Source: CAZFPN01 sp044370655 (GTDB lineage Bacteria > Pseudomonadota > Alphaproteobacteria > Rickettsiales > Deianiraeaceae). From it: a stretch of DNA of 13,410 nucleotides. Below, piece after piece: positions 5,791 to 13,112 of the stretch. Position numbers and translations under genes: made by a program. Location of the stretch: NCBI GenBank assembly GCA_044370655.1, contig JBILVD010000031.1:1-13410 (forward strand), written 5' to 3'. Numbering within the stretch: the stretch's first letter is position 1; each line of letters starts with the position of its first letter. The notes beneath the pieces were generated by a model that made no database searches, was not told the origin of the DNA, and saw only the letters and a list, made by a program, of their open reading frames with translations.

Positions 5791-7116
5791 ATGAGTAATA
5801 AAAGAATTATTACAGCAAGTGTAATCGGCAACGCAATGGAGTGGTATGACTATCTATTATACGCACATTTTTCACTTATTATAAGCGAATTATTCTTCCC
5901 CTTAGAAAACAGTTTTTACTCTCAAATGCTAACTTTGGCAGTTTTTGCTGGTGGTTTTTTAGCTCGCCCTATTGGAGGTTATGTTTTTGGCATTATTGGA
6001 GATAGATTAGGCAGAAAAACCGCCCTTACAACCTCAATTTTACTTATGGCAATTCCAACCGCATTAATCGGAGTTTTGCCAACATACTCTCAAATAGGTC
6101 TACTCGCCCCCTTTGTAATGGTTATAATAAGAATTTTGCAAGGAATTTCTCTTGGAGGGGAGTATAGCTCTTCAACGACATATTTATTTGAATCCGCCCC
6201 TAGAGGAAAGCGAGGTTTCTTCTCATCTTTCTCCTCAATGTCTCTTGCACTTGGGGTTCTTGTTAGTGCTTTAACAGTTCTTATAATTGAATCCTCTTTT
6301 ACAAAAGAGGAGATAGTAGATTTTGCATGGAGAATACCTTTTTTAATTAGTATATTATACGGCTTTGTAGGTTTTTACATAAGAAGCAAATTAAGTGAAA
6401 CAACAGGCTTCAAAAAGGCGCACAAGAACAAAAAACCTTTTGCAACAATATTTAAATATTACAAGAAAAGGTTGTTTTTTGCAATTGGAGTTTTTATGGG
6501 TCTTACAATACCTTTCTATGTTATTGTAGTGTTTTCAAAAACAATAATGGTTTGGATTGGGTTTGGAACTAAAATGGCAACATTCTTAAACTGCCTATTA
6601 ATTTTTATTTATATGATTGTAGTTCCTTTTGCTGGAATTTTGGTAGACAAAATAGGGGATAGAAAAATGTTGATGATTGGTTCTTTAGGAATGCTTTTGT
6701 TCTCAATGCCTTTTATTTACGCATTAAAATCTTCCAACTTATCAAGTGTTATCTTTGCAATTGTTATTGCAGGGGTTTTTATAGGAATTTATCAATCCGC
6801 AGTCCCCGCTTTTTCCGCTCGTGCGTTTCCTGTTAGCATAAGAGCTAGCGGAGTTTCCTTAAGCTATAACCTGCCCGCAATTTTATTTGGAGGAACGGCT
6901 CCAATGATTGTAACTTATATAGTAAATGCCACGGGGGGAAGCTTCACTCAAGTTGGATTTTACCTTGCTTTTGGTTGCTTTTTTGCATTTATTTCAAGCT
7001 TTTTTAGTAAAGTGAATATTGACGAAGCTTTAAATCAAGTTGAAGAATTTACAGAAGAAGTAATTCTCGAATTGAATGTCAAACCAAATAATAAATCTTT
7101 AAAATCAAAAACTTAA
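5791..7116 (+). CDS. ProP-like MFS transporter (metabolite:H+ symporter family)
   Basis: A 441-residue inner-membrane protein of the MHS branch of the MFS, whose model member is the proline/glycine-betaine symporter ProP. Family marks are IGNAMEWYDYLLYAHFS before and in helix 1, ARPIGGYVFGIIGDRLGRKT (extended motif A between helices 2 and 3), and RILQGISLGGEYSSSTTYLF in helix 4. FPVSIRASGVSLSYNLPAILFGG marks the helix 10 to 11 region. The acidic C-terminal tail (VNIDEALNQVEEFTEEVILE) is cytoplasmic and too short to be ProP's coiled-coil osmosensor. Such transporters occur in many paralogous copies in Rickettsiales, so the substrate could be an osmolyte, proline or another host metabolite. ATG 5791 is the only sensible start. 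The gene is monocistronic, with its own promoter and a hairpin after it. Confidence 0.9.
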   Translation: MSNKRIITASVIGNAMEWYDYLLYAHFSLIISELFFPLENSFYSQMLTLAVFAGGFLARPIGGYVFGIIGDRLGRKTALTTSILLMAIPTALIGVLPTYSQIGLLAPFVMVIIRILQGISLGGEYSSSTTYLFESAPRGKRGFFSSFSSMSLALGVLVSALTVLIIESSFTKEEIVDFAWRIPFLISILYGFVGFYIRSKLSETTGFKKAHKNKKPFATIFKYYKKRLFFAIGVFMGLTIPFYVIVVFSKTIMVWIGFGTKMATFLNCLLIFIYMIVVPFAGILVDKIGDRKMLMIGSLGMLLFSMPFIYALKSSNLSSVIFAIVIAGVFIGIYQSAVPAFSARAFPVSIRASGVSLSYNLPAILFGGTAPMIVTYIVNATGGSFTQVGFYLAFGCFFAFISSFFSKVNIDEALNQVEEFTEEVILELNVKPNNKSLKSKT

Positions 7117-7135
7117 TAAAAAAGCTTGATTTTTT
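7101..7135 (+). terminator. Putative intrinsic terminator after the ProP-like gene
   Basis: AAAATCAA (7101-7108) can pair with TTGATTTT (7126-7133), and short inner pairing between ACTT and AAGCTT is possible. The stem runs into five to six Ts (7130-7135). It overlaps the end of the coding sequence. The stem is AT-rich and therefore weak, as expected in this genome. Confidence 0.4.
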
Positions 7136-7185
7136 ACATTTTTATGGAAAAGTTAAAAATATAACTTAGGTAAATTATATTAAAA

Positions 7186-9588
7186 ATGAAGCTTTTAATA
7201 GTGGAAAGCCCAGCAAAATCAAAAACCATAAATGGTTATTTGGGTAAGGACTTTAAAGTTCTTGCATCTTTTGGGCATATTATGGAACTTCCATCTAAAG
7301 ATGGCTCCGTAGACGTGAACAATAATTTTGAGATGGACTATCAGGTATCCGAAAAATCTCAAAAAGCAGTAAAAGATATTGTAGATTATGCAAAAGAAGC
7401 AGATACTATATACTTAGCGACAGACCCAGACCGCGAAGGGGAGGCAATCTCCGCAAGCGTATTAGAAGTTTTAAAACGCAAAAAAGTTGCTCTTTCAAGC
7501 AAAAAAATATACAGAGCAACATTTAACCAAATAACAAAATCAGCAGTTTTAGAGGCTATAAACAACCCCCGTCAACTTGATGAAAACCTAGTAGACGCCC
7601 AAAAAGCAAGACTCTCTTTAGACTATCTAGTCGGTTTTAACGTCTCCCCTATATTATGGAAAAAGCTCCCTGGCTCTCGCTCCGCTGGAAGAGTGCAATC
7701 CGTCGCTTTAAGAATTGTCTGCGAAAGAGAGCTTGAAATAGACGCCTTCAAAAAAGAGGAGTATTGGACAATAGAAGCCGAATTTAAAACAAAATCAAAA
7801 GAGATAATTAAAGCAACATTAGAGCACTTTGACGGAAAGAAGCTCCAAAAATTTGATATACCAAACGAAGAAAAGGCAAAAACCGTTCTAGAAAAAGTGC
7901 AAAAAAGCAAATTCAATGTCGTTGAGATATCTTGTAAAGAAACAAGGAGAAGACCATACCCCCCGTTTATGACTTCCACAATGCAACAAGATGCATCAGG
8001 CAAGCTTGGTTTTAGCCCAAAAAAAACCATGACAATCGCTCAAAAGCTATACGAAGGTGTAAATATAAAAGGAGAAAACAAAGGTCTTATCACTTACATG
8101 AGAACAGACAGCCCCACAATTTCCTCTGAAGGTATAAAGTCTATAAGAAGCTTCATTTCAAACGAATTTGGAAGTAAATACGAAACAGAAAAACCTCTAG
8201 TCTACACCTCCAAAGCAAAAAACTCGCAAGAAGCTCATGAAGCAATTCGTCCTGTTGATGTCAGCCTTACTCCAGATATTGTAAAAGGAGTTTTGGCACC
8301 AGATGAGCTAAAGCTATACTCCCTAATTTGGAAGCGTGCCGTTGCCTCTCAAATGGCAGACGCAGTGTTTGAAAGCACAAAACTAGAAATCGCAAGCCCA
8401 GAAGGTTGGATATCCTTCAAAGCAAACGGAAGCGTGATGATTTTTGACGGATACCAAAAAGCCTACAACTACTCGGAAGGGGAAGATAACCTCCTTCCCA
8501 AAGTCTCAAAGGACGAAATGCTAGGCGTGGAGCAAATTTTACCCGTGCAACACTTTACATCGCCTCCTCCTAGATACACCGAAGCCAGCCTTGTTAAAAA
8601 GTTGGAAGAACTGGGCATTGGTCGCCCCTCTACTTACGCCTCAACATTGGCAGTGCTTCAGGATAGAGAATACGTCAAACTTCAAGATAAAAAGCTAATT
8701 CCAGAAGAAAGAGGGAGGATTGTAACCGCATTTCTAGAAAGCTTCTTTCCACGTTATGTTGAATACAACTTTACCGCAAAACTAGAGGAAGAGCTAGACT
8801 TAATCTCAAACGGAGAGCTCAAAAAACTACAATTTTTAACCGATTTTTGGAAAGGATTTGAAGAAAACATAAAACAAGTGGAAACAAAAAGCCCTAGCGA
8901 AGTCTCCGAAGCTATAGAAAAAAAGCTTGAAAATTTCTTTTTTAAGGAAGGCATTAAAGAATGTAGTGCTTGCAAAAATGGAGTAATGCACGTTAAAGTT
9001 GGTAAATTTGGCCCTTTTCTTGCCTGCTCTAACTACCCCGAGTGTAAAAATATAGTCAACCCAAACGCTGTTACTTATGAAAAAGTGGAAGACAAACTTC
9101 TAGGGGAGGACGGCAAGGGAAATTCAATATATTTAAAAAAAGGTCCTTATGGCTTTTATGTTGAGCTTGCAGATGGAAGCCCAAAACCAAAAAGAGCAAG
9201 CCTTTCAAAAAACACAAATCTTGAGGGCTTTACACTTGCAGAAGCACTAAGCTTACTTATATTCCCTAGAACCATCGGGCTTCACCATGAAGGGGGGGAG
9301 GTTACTTCGGGCGTTGGCCCTTATGGTCCATACATATGTCACAACAAGAGATACTACAGGCTTCAAACAAAAGAGCAGGCAAGAGAAATAACTCTTGAGG
9401 AAGCCTTAGAAATCATCTCTAAAGCACCAGAAAAGAAGGAAAAAGAGAAGGTGCAAGAAAAGAAGGAAAAGGCAACCTCAGAAGAAGCAAAAGAAAAGAC
9501 TAAGGAAAAGGCAATCAAGAAAACAACAATCAAGAAAACAACAACTAAAAAAACAACAACTAAAACCAAAAAAACCACTAAAATCTAA
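7186..9588 (+). CDS. topA: DNA topoisomerase I (type IA)
   Basis: An 800-residue type IA topoisomerase that relaxes negative supercoils by single-strand passage. The Toprim domain starts at KLLIVESPAKSKTI (E7) and holds LATDPDREGEAI (D80, D82, E84). The catalytic tyrosine is Y304 in GLITYMRTDS, with R306 beside it. SRSAGRVQSVALRI (164-177) and IGRPSTYASTLAVLQDREY (478-496) are further conserved blocks. A four-cysteine zinc ribbon (C593, C596, C614, C620) follows, then two topoisomerase C-terminal repeat modules (KGPYGFY near 654 and GPYGPYICHNKRYYRL near 707-725). The last 52 residues are a low-complexity Lys/Glu then Lys/Thr tail, probably a flexible DNA-binding extension. Its 3' part has short tandem repeats at DNA level. 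ATG 7186 puts the Toprim motif at residue 3, so the start is firm. It is slightly longer than many family members because of the tail. Confidence 0.97.
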   Translation: MKLLIVESPAKSKTINGYLGKDFKVLASFGHIMELPSKDGSVDVNNNFEMDYQVSEKSQKAVKDIVDYAKEADTIYLATDPDREGEAISASVLEVLKRKKVALSSKKIYRATFNQITKSAVLEAINNPRQLDENLVDAQKARLSLDYLVGFNVSPILWKKLPGSRSAGRVQSVALRIVCERELEIDAFKKEEYWTIEAEFKTKSKEIIKATLEHFDGKKLQKFDIPNEEKAKTVLEKVQKSKFNVVEISCKETRRRPYPPFMTSTMQQDASGKLGFSPKKTMTIAQKLYEGVNIKGENKGLITYMRTDSPTISSEGIKSIRSFISNEFGSKYETEKPLVYTSKAKNSQEAHEAIRPVDVSLTPDIVKGVLAPDELKLYSLIWKRAVASQMADAVFESTKLEIASPEGWISFKANGSVMIFDGYQKAYNYSEGEDNLLPKVSKDEMLGVEQILPVQHFTSPPPRYTEASLVKKLEELGIGRPSTYASTLAVLQDREYVKLQDKKLIPEERGRIVTAFLESFFPRYVEYNFTAKLEEELDLISNGELKKLQFLTDFWKGFEENIKQVETKSPSEVSEAIEKKLENFFFKEGIKECSACKNGVMHVKVGKFGPFLACSNYPECKNIVNPNAVTYEKVEDKLLGEDGKGNSIYLKKGPYGFYVELADGSPKPKRASLSKNTNLEGFTLAEALSLLIFPRTIGLHHEGGEVTSGVGPYGPYICHNKRYYRLQTKEQAREITLEEALEIISKAPEKKEKEKVQEKKEKATSEEAKEKTKEKAIKKTTIKKTTTKKTTTKTKKTTKI

Positions 9589-9614
9589 AAAGGTGCTTTT
9601 CTTAGATTTTCTTA
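9580..9614 (+). terminator. Putative terminator overlapping the topA stop codon
   Basis: AAAATCTAA (9580-9588, containing the TAA stop) pairs perfectly with TTAGATTTT (9602-9610). The inner AAAAG/CTTTT pairs extend the stem around a GTG loop, and the sequence afterwards is T-rich, though not one long T run. The right half of the stem is part of a direct repeat: TTTTCTTAGATTTTCTT occurs at 9597-9613 and 9627-9643. Transcription stop is inferred. Confidence 0.35.
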
Positions 9615-9643
9615 GGCTTACTTTAATTTTCTTAGATTTTCTT
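9597..9643. repeat. 17-base direct repeat pair downstream of topA
   Basis: TTTTCTTAGATTTTCTT is found at 9597-9613 and exactly again at 9627-9643, a 30-base period. Either copy could pair with the AAAATCTAA at the topA stop, so the repeat may give alternative terminator hairpins, or it may be only an AT-rich local duplication. Confidence 0.6.
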
Positions 9644-9729
9644 TAAAATAACAAATTCTATACCATAATTCAAAAATAAAGAGGAGGGATATATATTTTA
9701 CACATCACACAAACTTAAGTTTACTTGAT

Positions 9730-9870
9730 TTATTTTTTCTTACAAGTGTTGCATTTTAATTTTGATTGAAAGCCACAATAAATCCAAAAAATAAATGGAA
9801 ATCCAAACATTAATGTTAGCGATAACCAAATTATATGATTTATATTTTTTTCACAAAGTGAGTATTTCTT
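9730..9870 (-). pseudogene. Possible remnant of a small membrane protein
   Basis: A minus-strand frame, open from just after a TAG at 9873-9871 to TAA at 9732-9730, reads KKYSLCEKNINHII, then WLSLTLMFGFPFIFWIYCGF, then QSKLKCNTCKKK. One strongly hydrophobic helix is followed by a basic tail with C-x-x-C. There is no start codon upstream in frame. An ATG at 9905 in another frame reads MVIKDTYCLSYRR and would join it through a single frameshift. It could be the decayed end of a membrane protein or chance in AT-rich DNA. I do not recognise a family. Confidence 0.2.
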
Positions 9871-9953
9871 CTATAACTCAAGCAGTAAGTGTCTTTTATA
9901 ACCATAAATAAAGCAGGACTTGCTAAATCATTATAAACATTAACATGATATAA

Positions 9954-10247
9954 TTGTTTATAAAAGAATGTAGGTTTTGTGGTAGAAAAAGAATAGTGAA
10001 GGATGGATTTATGGAAGGGAGGCAAAGAAAGGGAGGTAAAGAAAGGGAGGTAAAGAAAGGGAGGCGAAGATAGAAAAATATGATAGAGAAATTACAATAA
10101 AAGCATATAGTTAAAAAAGCAGAGATATCTTTAGTTAAAAGTAAGAATATAGATATGTTAAGGCTTAGTATTATAACTTGCAAGATTAAAAGCTCAAGTA
10201 TTATGATTTTGCTTAATAAGGAGGAGGTATTATCTGTAATTATTTAG
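9954..10247 (+). pseudogene. IS1-like transposase remnant: zinc ribbon plus C-terminal tail
   Basis: From TTG 9954 the frame reads LFIKECRFCGRKRIVKDGFM, then EGRQR, the zinc-ribbon start of an IS1 InsA-like protein (compare CASNESAKAGFNGGRQRYKC in copy 1). It is then disrupted by a 14-base tandem repeat (10017-10070) and stops at 10071. Near the right end (about 10182-10247) KIKSSSIMILLNKEEVLSVI resembles the Tyr-Ser-Lys-Ser ... Leu-Leu end of InsB proteins. The middle, with the DDE triad, is gone. No function remains. Confidence 0.65.
10017..10070. repeat. 14-base tandem repeat inside IS copy 3
   Basis: Four head-to-tail units start with GGGAGG: GGGAGGCAAAGAAA (10017-10030), GGGAGGTAAAGAAA (10031-10044), the same again (10045-10058), and a partial GGGAGGCGAAGA (10059-10070). 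The first unit encodes the Gly-Arg-Gln-Arg of the zinc ribbon, so the array looks like slippage expansion inside a dead transposase gene. Fourteen is not a multiple of three, so each unit shifts frame. Confidence 0.85.
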
Positions 10248-10276
10248 CAAGTCCATAAAGCAATAATTAATTTTAC

Positions 10277-10303
10277 TTGACATAAATTAATTGAGTATAT
10301 AAT
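10277..10303 (+). promoter_or_regulatory. Putative ychF promoter
   Basis: Perfect TTGACA (10277-10282) and perfect TATAAT (10298-10303) are separated by 15 bases, slightly shorter than the usual 16-18. Initiation near 10310 gives a leader of about 18 bases, almost all pyrimidine, before ATG 10329, and no Shine-Dalgarno. The IS copy 3 insertion ends 22 bases upstream of the -35 box. Confidence 0.55.
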
Positions 10304-10328
10304 AAAATATTTATTTTCTTATTTTCTT

Positions 10329-11411
10329 ATGGGGCTAAAGTGTGGAATTGTGGGGCTACCAAACATCGGTAAGTCAACTCTTTTTAATGCAATCACAAAA
10401 ACAATGCAGGCAGAAGCGGCAAATTATCCTTTTTGCACAATTGAGCCAAACGAGGCTAGGGTGAGCCTTGAGGACGAGAGAATAGAAAAGCTTGCATCTC
10501 TTGCAAACTCGGCGGAAATAATTCCTAATTTTCTTGAAATTGTTGATATTGCTGGGCTTGTAAAAGGTGCAAGTAAAGGAGAGGGGCTTGGAAATAAGTT
10601 TCTCTCTAATATACGTGAGGTGGATGCGATTTTACATCTTGTTCGTTGTTTTGAAGACGAAGATGTAAGCCATGTAGAAAATAGAATTAATCCAGTTGAT
10701 GATGCGGAAATTATAAATATGGAGCTTATAATGGCAGACTTAGAGCAAGTTTCAAATATTCGCACAAAAAATGCTAAGAAAATTACAAAAGAAGTGGATT
10801 TGGTTCTTGCAAAAATTCAGACAGAACTTGGAAACGGAACTCCAATTCGCAAGCTAAACTTGAATGAAGAAGAGCTTACAGTTATAAAATCTTACAATTT
10901 TATTACATCAAAACCGATGATTTTTCTTGCTAATGTAGATGAAGAAAGCATTATAGCAGGCAACACGCTCTCTAACTCTTTAGCGGAATTTGCAAAAAAG
11001 GAAGGGGCGGAGTTTGGTGTTATATCTGTTAAAATTGAAGCTGAAATTGCACAGATTGAAGACGAGGAGGAAAAAAATAATTTTCTTGAAATGGTCGGTC
11101 TTCAAGAAAGTGGATTAAATAAGGTTGCAAGAATGGGCTTTGATGCTTTAAATTTGATAACTTACTTCACAGTTGGCTCGAAAGAAGCAAGAGGATGGAC
11201 TGTAAAAAAAGGCACGAAGGCACCTGCTGGAGCGGGAGTTATTCATACAGATTTTGAAAGAGGATTTATTCGTGCTGAAGTTATATCATACAACGACTAC
11301 GTCTTGTTAGGTGGAGAGCTTGGGGCAAAAGATGCAGGTAAGCTAAGGGCGGAAGGCAAGGATTATGTAATTGAAGATGGAGACGTAATTCATTTTAGAT
11401 TTAATGTGTAA
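10329..11411 (+). CDS. ychF: Redox-regulated ATPase YchF (Obg-family, OLA1 orthologue)
   Basis: A 360-residue P-loop NTPase of the Obg family. YchF proteins bind ATP rather than GTP and associate with ribosomes in translation and stress responses. Visible motifs are P-loop GLPNIGKST (9-17), NYPFCTIEPNEARV switch region (32-45), and DIAGLVKGASKGEGLGNKFL with the G3 Asp-x-Ala-Gly (73-76). The G4 position is FLANVDEE (N202, E205), the Asn-x-x-Glu form that replaces Asn-Lys-x-Asp and explains ATP preference. A helical arm occupies about 130-180. A C-terminal TGS domain covers about 276-360, with GWTVKKGTKAPAGAGVIHTD and YVIEDGDVIHFRFNV. Length is normal for the family. ATG 10329 puts the P-loop at residue 9, as usual. 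The frequent neighbour pth is absent, and a TfoX-N gene follows after 12 bases. Confidence 0.96.
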   Translation: MGLKCGIVGLPNIGKSTLFNAITKTMQAEAANYPFCTIEPNEARVSLEDERIEKLASLANSAEIIPNFLEIVDIAGLVKGASKGEGLGNKFLSNIREVDAILHLVRCFEDEDVSHVENRINPVDDAEIINMELIMADLEQVSNIRTKNAKKITKEVDLVLAKIQTELGNGTPIRKLNLNEEELTVIKSYNFITSKPMIFLANVDEESIIAGNTLSNSLAEFAKKEGAEFGVISVKIEAEIAQIEDEEEKNNFLEMVGLQESGLNKVARMGFDALNLITYFTVGSKEARGWTVKKGTKAPAGAGVIHTDFERGFIRAEVISYNDYVLLGGELGAKDAGKLRAEGKDYVIEDGDVIHFRFNV

Positions 11412-11423
11412 AAATTTGATTTA

Positions 11424-11693
11424 ATGTTTAAAATGCCATATCCATCAGATGATTTTTTGCAATACGTTAAAGAAAAACTTTTTTTTAAAGGAAAGATAAC
11501 CTTTAAAAAGCTTTTTGGAGAGATAGGAGTTTATGCTAATGGCAAAATTATAGGAATAGTTTCCCAAAATGAGCTTTACATTAAAGAGAATGATTTTGTA
11601 AAAAAAGGAGAATACTTCTCTTACATGCAAGGTAACGAAAAGAAATATTTAAAGTATAGGAAGGTTGAAATTGAAGACTTAGAAGACATATAA
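11424..11693 (+). CDS. TfoX N-terminal domain protein
   Basis: An 89-residue protein covering only the TfoX-N domain. The order SDDFLQYVKEKLFFKGKITF, KKLFGEIGVYANGKIIGIVS, ELYIKENDF, then FSYMQGNEKKYLKYRKVEIE follows the family pattern of an N-terminal helix with Asp-Asp-Phe, a Met/Leu-Phe-Gly-x-x-Gly-x-Tyr strand, an Leu-Tyr-x-Lys strand, and a Tyr-x-x-Val/Pro-x-x-Glu end. The DNA-uptake regulator TfoX/Sxy has this domain plus a C-terminal one, which is absent here. Stand-alone TfoX-N proteins are common in proteobacteria and their job is poorly known. It follows ychF by 12 bases and is probably co-transcribed. ATG 11433 (M4) is an alternative start. No Shine-Dalgarno is visible. Confidence 0.75.
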   Translation: MFKMPYPSDDFLQYVKEKLFFKGKITFKKLFGEIGVYANGKIIGIVSQNELYIKENDFVKKGEYFSYMQGNEKKYLKYRKVEIEDLEDI

Positions 11694-11746
11694 ACTCTAA
11701 AGAATTTTAACATAAATGAAATTAATGTTTTTCAATACTAATCATC

Positions 11747-11771
11747 AAAATCACTTGATTTTTATTTTTTT
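11747..11771 (+). terminator. Putative intrinsic terminator after the TfoX-N gene
   Basis: AAAATC (11747-11752) pairs with GATTTT (11757-11762) around loop ACTT, followed by ATTTTTTT. This is a short, AT-rich hairpin with a clear T tract. It separates the ychF-tfoX-N unit from nuoF. Confidence 0.45.
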
Positions 11772-11804
11772 GCAAATACTTTATTTTCATACTTTTTAAC
11801 ATGT

Positions 11805-13091
11805 ATGGTGGAATTATTAAAACAAGAAGACAGAATTTTTAAAAATCTATACGGGCACGAGCCTGTAACGATTGAAGATGCTATTAAAAGAGGGGATTTT
11901 GAAGGAATTTCAGAGATTATTTCCAAAGGAAGAAAGGAAATTGTAGAAGCAGTTAAGGCTTCTGGTTTGAGAGGAAGGGGAGGGGCAGGATTTGCTACAG
12001 GTTTAAAGTGGAGTTTTGTGCCAAACCCTGAAACTTCAGGTAAGCCTCATTATTTAGTTGTGAATGCAGATGAAAGTGAGCCGGGAACTTGCAAAGATAG
12101 AGAGATACTAAGGCATGAACCTTACAAACTTCTTGAAGGTATAATTGTTGCATCTTATGCAATTGGTGCAAAACAATGTTATATTTACATTAGAGGGGAG
12201 TATTACAACGAAGCAATGGTGCTTGAAAAGGCCATAGAAGAGGCTTACAAACTAGGGAAATTAGGTAAAAATGCTTGTGGAAGCGGGTGGGATGTTGACG
12301 TCTCGGTTCATAGAGGGGCGGGGGCTTACATTTGTGGAGAAGAAACAGCGATGCTTGAAAGCCTAGAAGGTAAAAAGGGGCAACCTCGTTTAAAACCGCC
12401 CTTCCCTGCACTTGTGGGGCTTTACGGATGCCCAACTGTGGTTAATAATGTGGAAAGTATAGCCGTTGTTGGGGCGATACTTCGCCGTGGATTTGAGTGG
12501 TTTAAAAGTTTTGGAGCCCCTAACAATCACGGAACTAAGGTTTTTGCGATTTCTGGTCATGTAAATCATCCTTGCGTTGTGGAAGAGAAAATGTCTATTC
12601 CTTTCAAGACGATTATAGAGGAGTATGCAGGTGGTGTAATTGGTGGCTGGGATAATCTCCTTGCTCTAATTCCCGGGGGGTCTTCCTGCCCTTTAATTCC
12701 TGCTTCATCTTGTCAAGATTTATTGATGGATTTTGATAGCACCCGTGCAAAAGGAACAAGCTTTGGAACGGGAGGAATGATAGTTATTGCAAAAGAAGTG
12801 AACGGACGCAAAACCGATATAATTGAGTGTATTGCTAGAATTTCTAAGTTTTACAAGCACGAAAGTTGTGGTCAATGCACGCCTTGTAGGGAGGGAGTTT
12901 CTTGGCTTTCTAACATTATGGATAGAATGGTAAAAGGAGATTTTGAAGCAAAAGAGATAGATACCTTGCTAAATTTAACAAAGCAGATAGAGGGGCATAC
13001 TATCTGTGCCTTTGGGGACGCCGCATCTTGGCCTATTCAAGGGCTTATTCGCCACTTTAGAGGAGAGCTTGAAGCGAGGGCGAGGAGGTGA
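11805..13091 (+). CDS. nuoF: NADH-quinone oxidoreductase subunit F (51 kDa)
   Basis: A 428-residue subunit of the peripheral arm of respiratory complex I. It oxidises NADH, holds FMN and passes electrons into the iron-sulfur chain. Visible motifs are GLRGRGGAGFATGLKW (54-69, NADH/FMN binding), NADESEPGTCKDR (87-99) and HRGAGAYICGEETAMLESLE (169-188, FMN site). The N3 [4Fe-4S] ligands are C355, C358 and C361 in ESCGQCTPCREG, and C401 in HTICAFGD. The C-terminus IRHFRGELEARARR matches the alphaproteobacterial type. Length is normal. An ATG at 11801 is out of frame, so ATG 11805 is used. No Shine-Dalgarno is visible. Partner genes nuoE and nuoG are not adjacent, and a scattered arrangement of nuo genes fits a Rickettsiales-like genome. 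Confidence 0.96.
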   Translation: MVELLKQEDRIFKNLYGHEPVTIEDAIKRGDFEGISEIISKGRKEIVEAVKASGLRGRGGAGFATGLKWSFVPNPETSGKPHYLVVNADESEPGTCKDREILRHEPYKLLEGIIVASYAIGAKQCYIYIRGEYYNEAMVLEKAIEEAYKLGKLGKNACGSGWDVDVSVHRGAGAYICGEETAMLESLEGKKGQPRLKPPFPALVGLYGCPTVVNNVESIAVVGAILRRGFEWFKSFGAPNNHGTKVFAISGHVNHPCVVEEKMSIPFKTIIEEYAGGVIGGWDNLLALIPGGSSCPLIPASSCQDLLMDFDSTRAKGTSFGTGGMIVIAKEVNGRKTDIIECIARISKFYKHESCGQCTPCREGVSWLSNIMDRMVKGDFEAKEIDTLLNLTKQIEGHTICAFGDAASWPIQGLIRHFRGELEARARR

Positions 13092-13112
13092 TATAAAAGA
13101 TAATTTTGATAT

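Larger units (their letters stand above)
9916..10254 (+). mobile_element. Internally deleted IS1-like element with 8-base target duplication (copy 3)
   Basis: The ends are inverted repeats: GGACTTGCTAAATCATTATA at the left, and GGACTTGCTAAATAATTACA as the reverse complement of the right end (10235-10254). They match at 18 of 20 positions with the outer 13 perfect. The bases directly outside are ATAAAGCA on the left (9908-9915) and ATAAAGCA on the right (10255-10262), a perfect 8-base target duplication typical of IS1-family insertion. Inside are a zinc-ribbon start and an InsB-like C-terminal end, with the catalytic core missing. The ends begin GGACTTG like copies 1 and 2, but the interior is clearly divergent, so this is a different member of the same family. 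Confidence 0.85.
9589..10328. other. 740-base gene-poor region between topA and ychF
   Basis: No convincing intact gene is present on either strand. From left to right it holds the topA hairpin and direct repeats, and a perfect 12-base palindrome AAACTTAAGTTT (9711-9722). A possible small membrane-protein remnant on the minus strand (9730-9870) follows, then a 339-base deleted IS1-like element (9916-10254) and the ychF promoter (10277-10303). Minus-strand open frames over 9840-10183 lie across the IS remnant and its tandem repeat and are not credible genes. Confidence 0.7.

Noticed and set aside
7141..7185. topA promoter
   Set aside because: TATAAC (7160-7165) and TATATT (7176-7181) are -10-like, but neither has an acceptable -35 at normal spacing, and such boxes are frequent by chance here.
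7623..8030. 135-residue minus-strand open frame inside topA
   Set aside because: It is fully antisense to conserved topoisomerase sequence, including the region just before the catalytic tyrosine.
10017..10070. CRISPR-like repeat array
   Set aside because: The units are 14 bases long with no spacers and are directly contiguous, so it is a simple tandem repeat.
10017..10070. G-quadruplex
   Set aside because: Four GGG runs exist, but they are separated by 11 bases each, too long for a convincing stable quadruplex.
9840..10183. Two minus-strand open frames of 61 and 86 residues
   Set aside because: They run antisense through the zinc-ribbon remnant and 14-base array of IS copy 3 and have only hydrophobic, low-complexity content from AT-rich DNA. 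No start signal or family pattern is seen.
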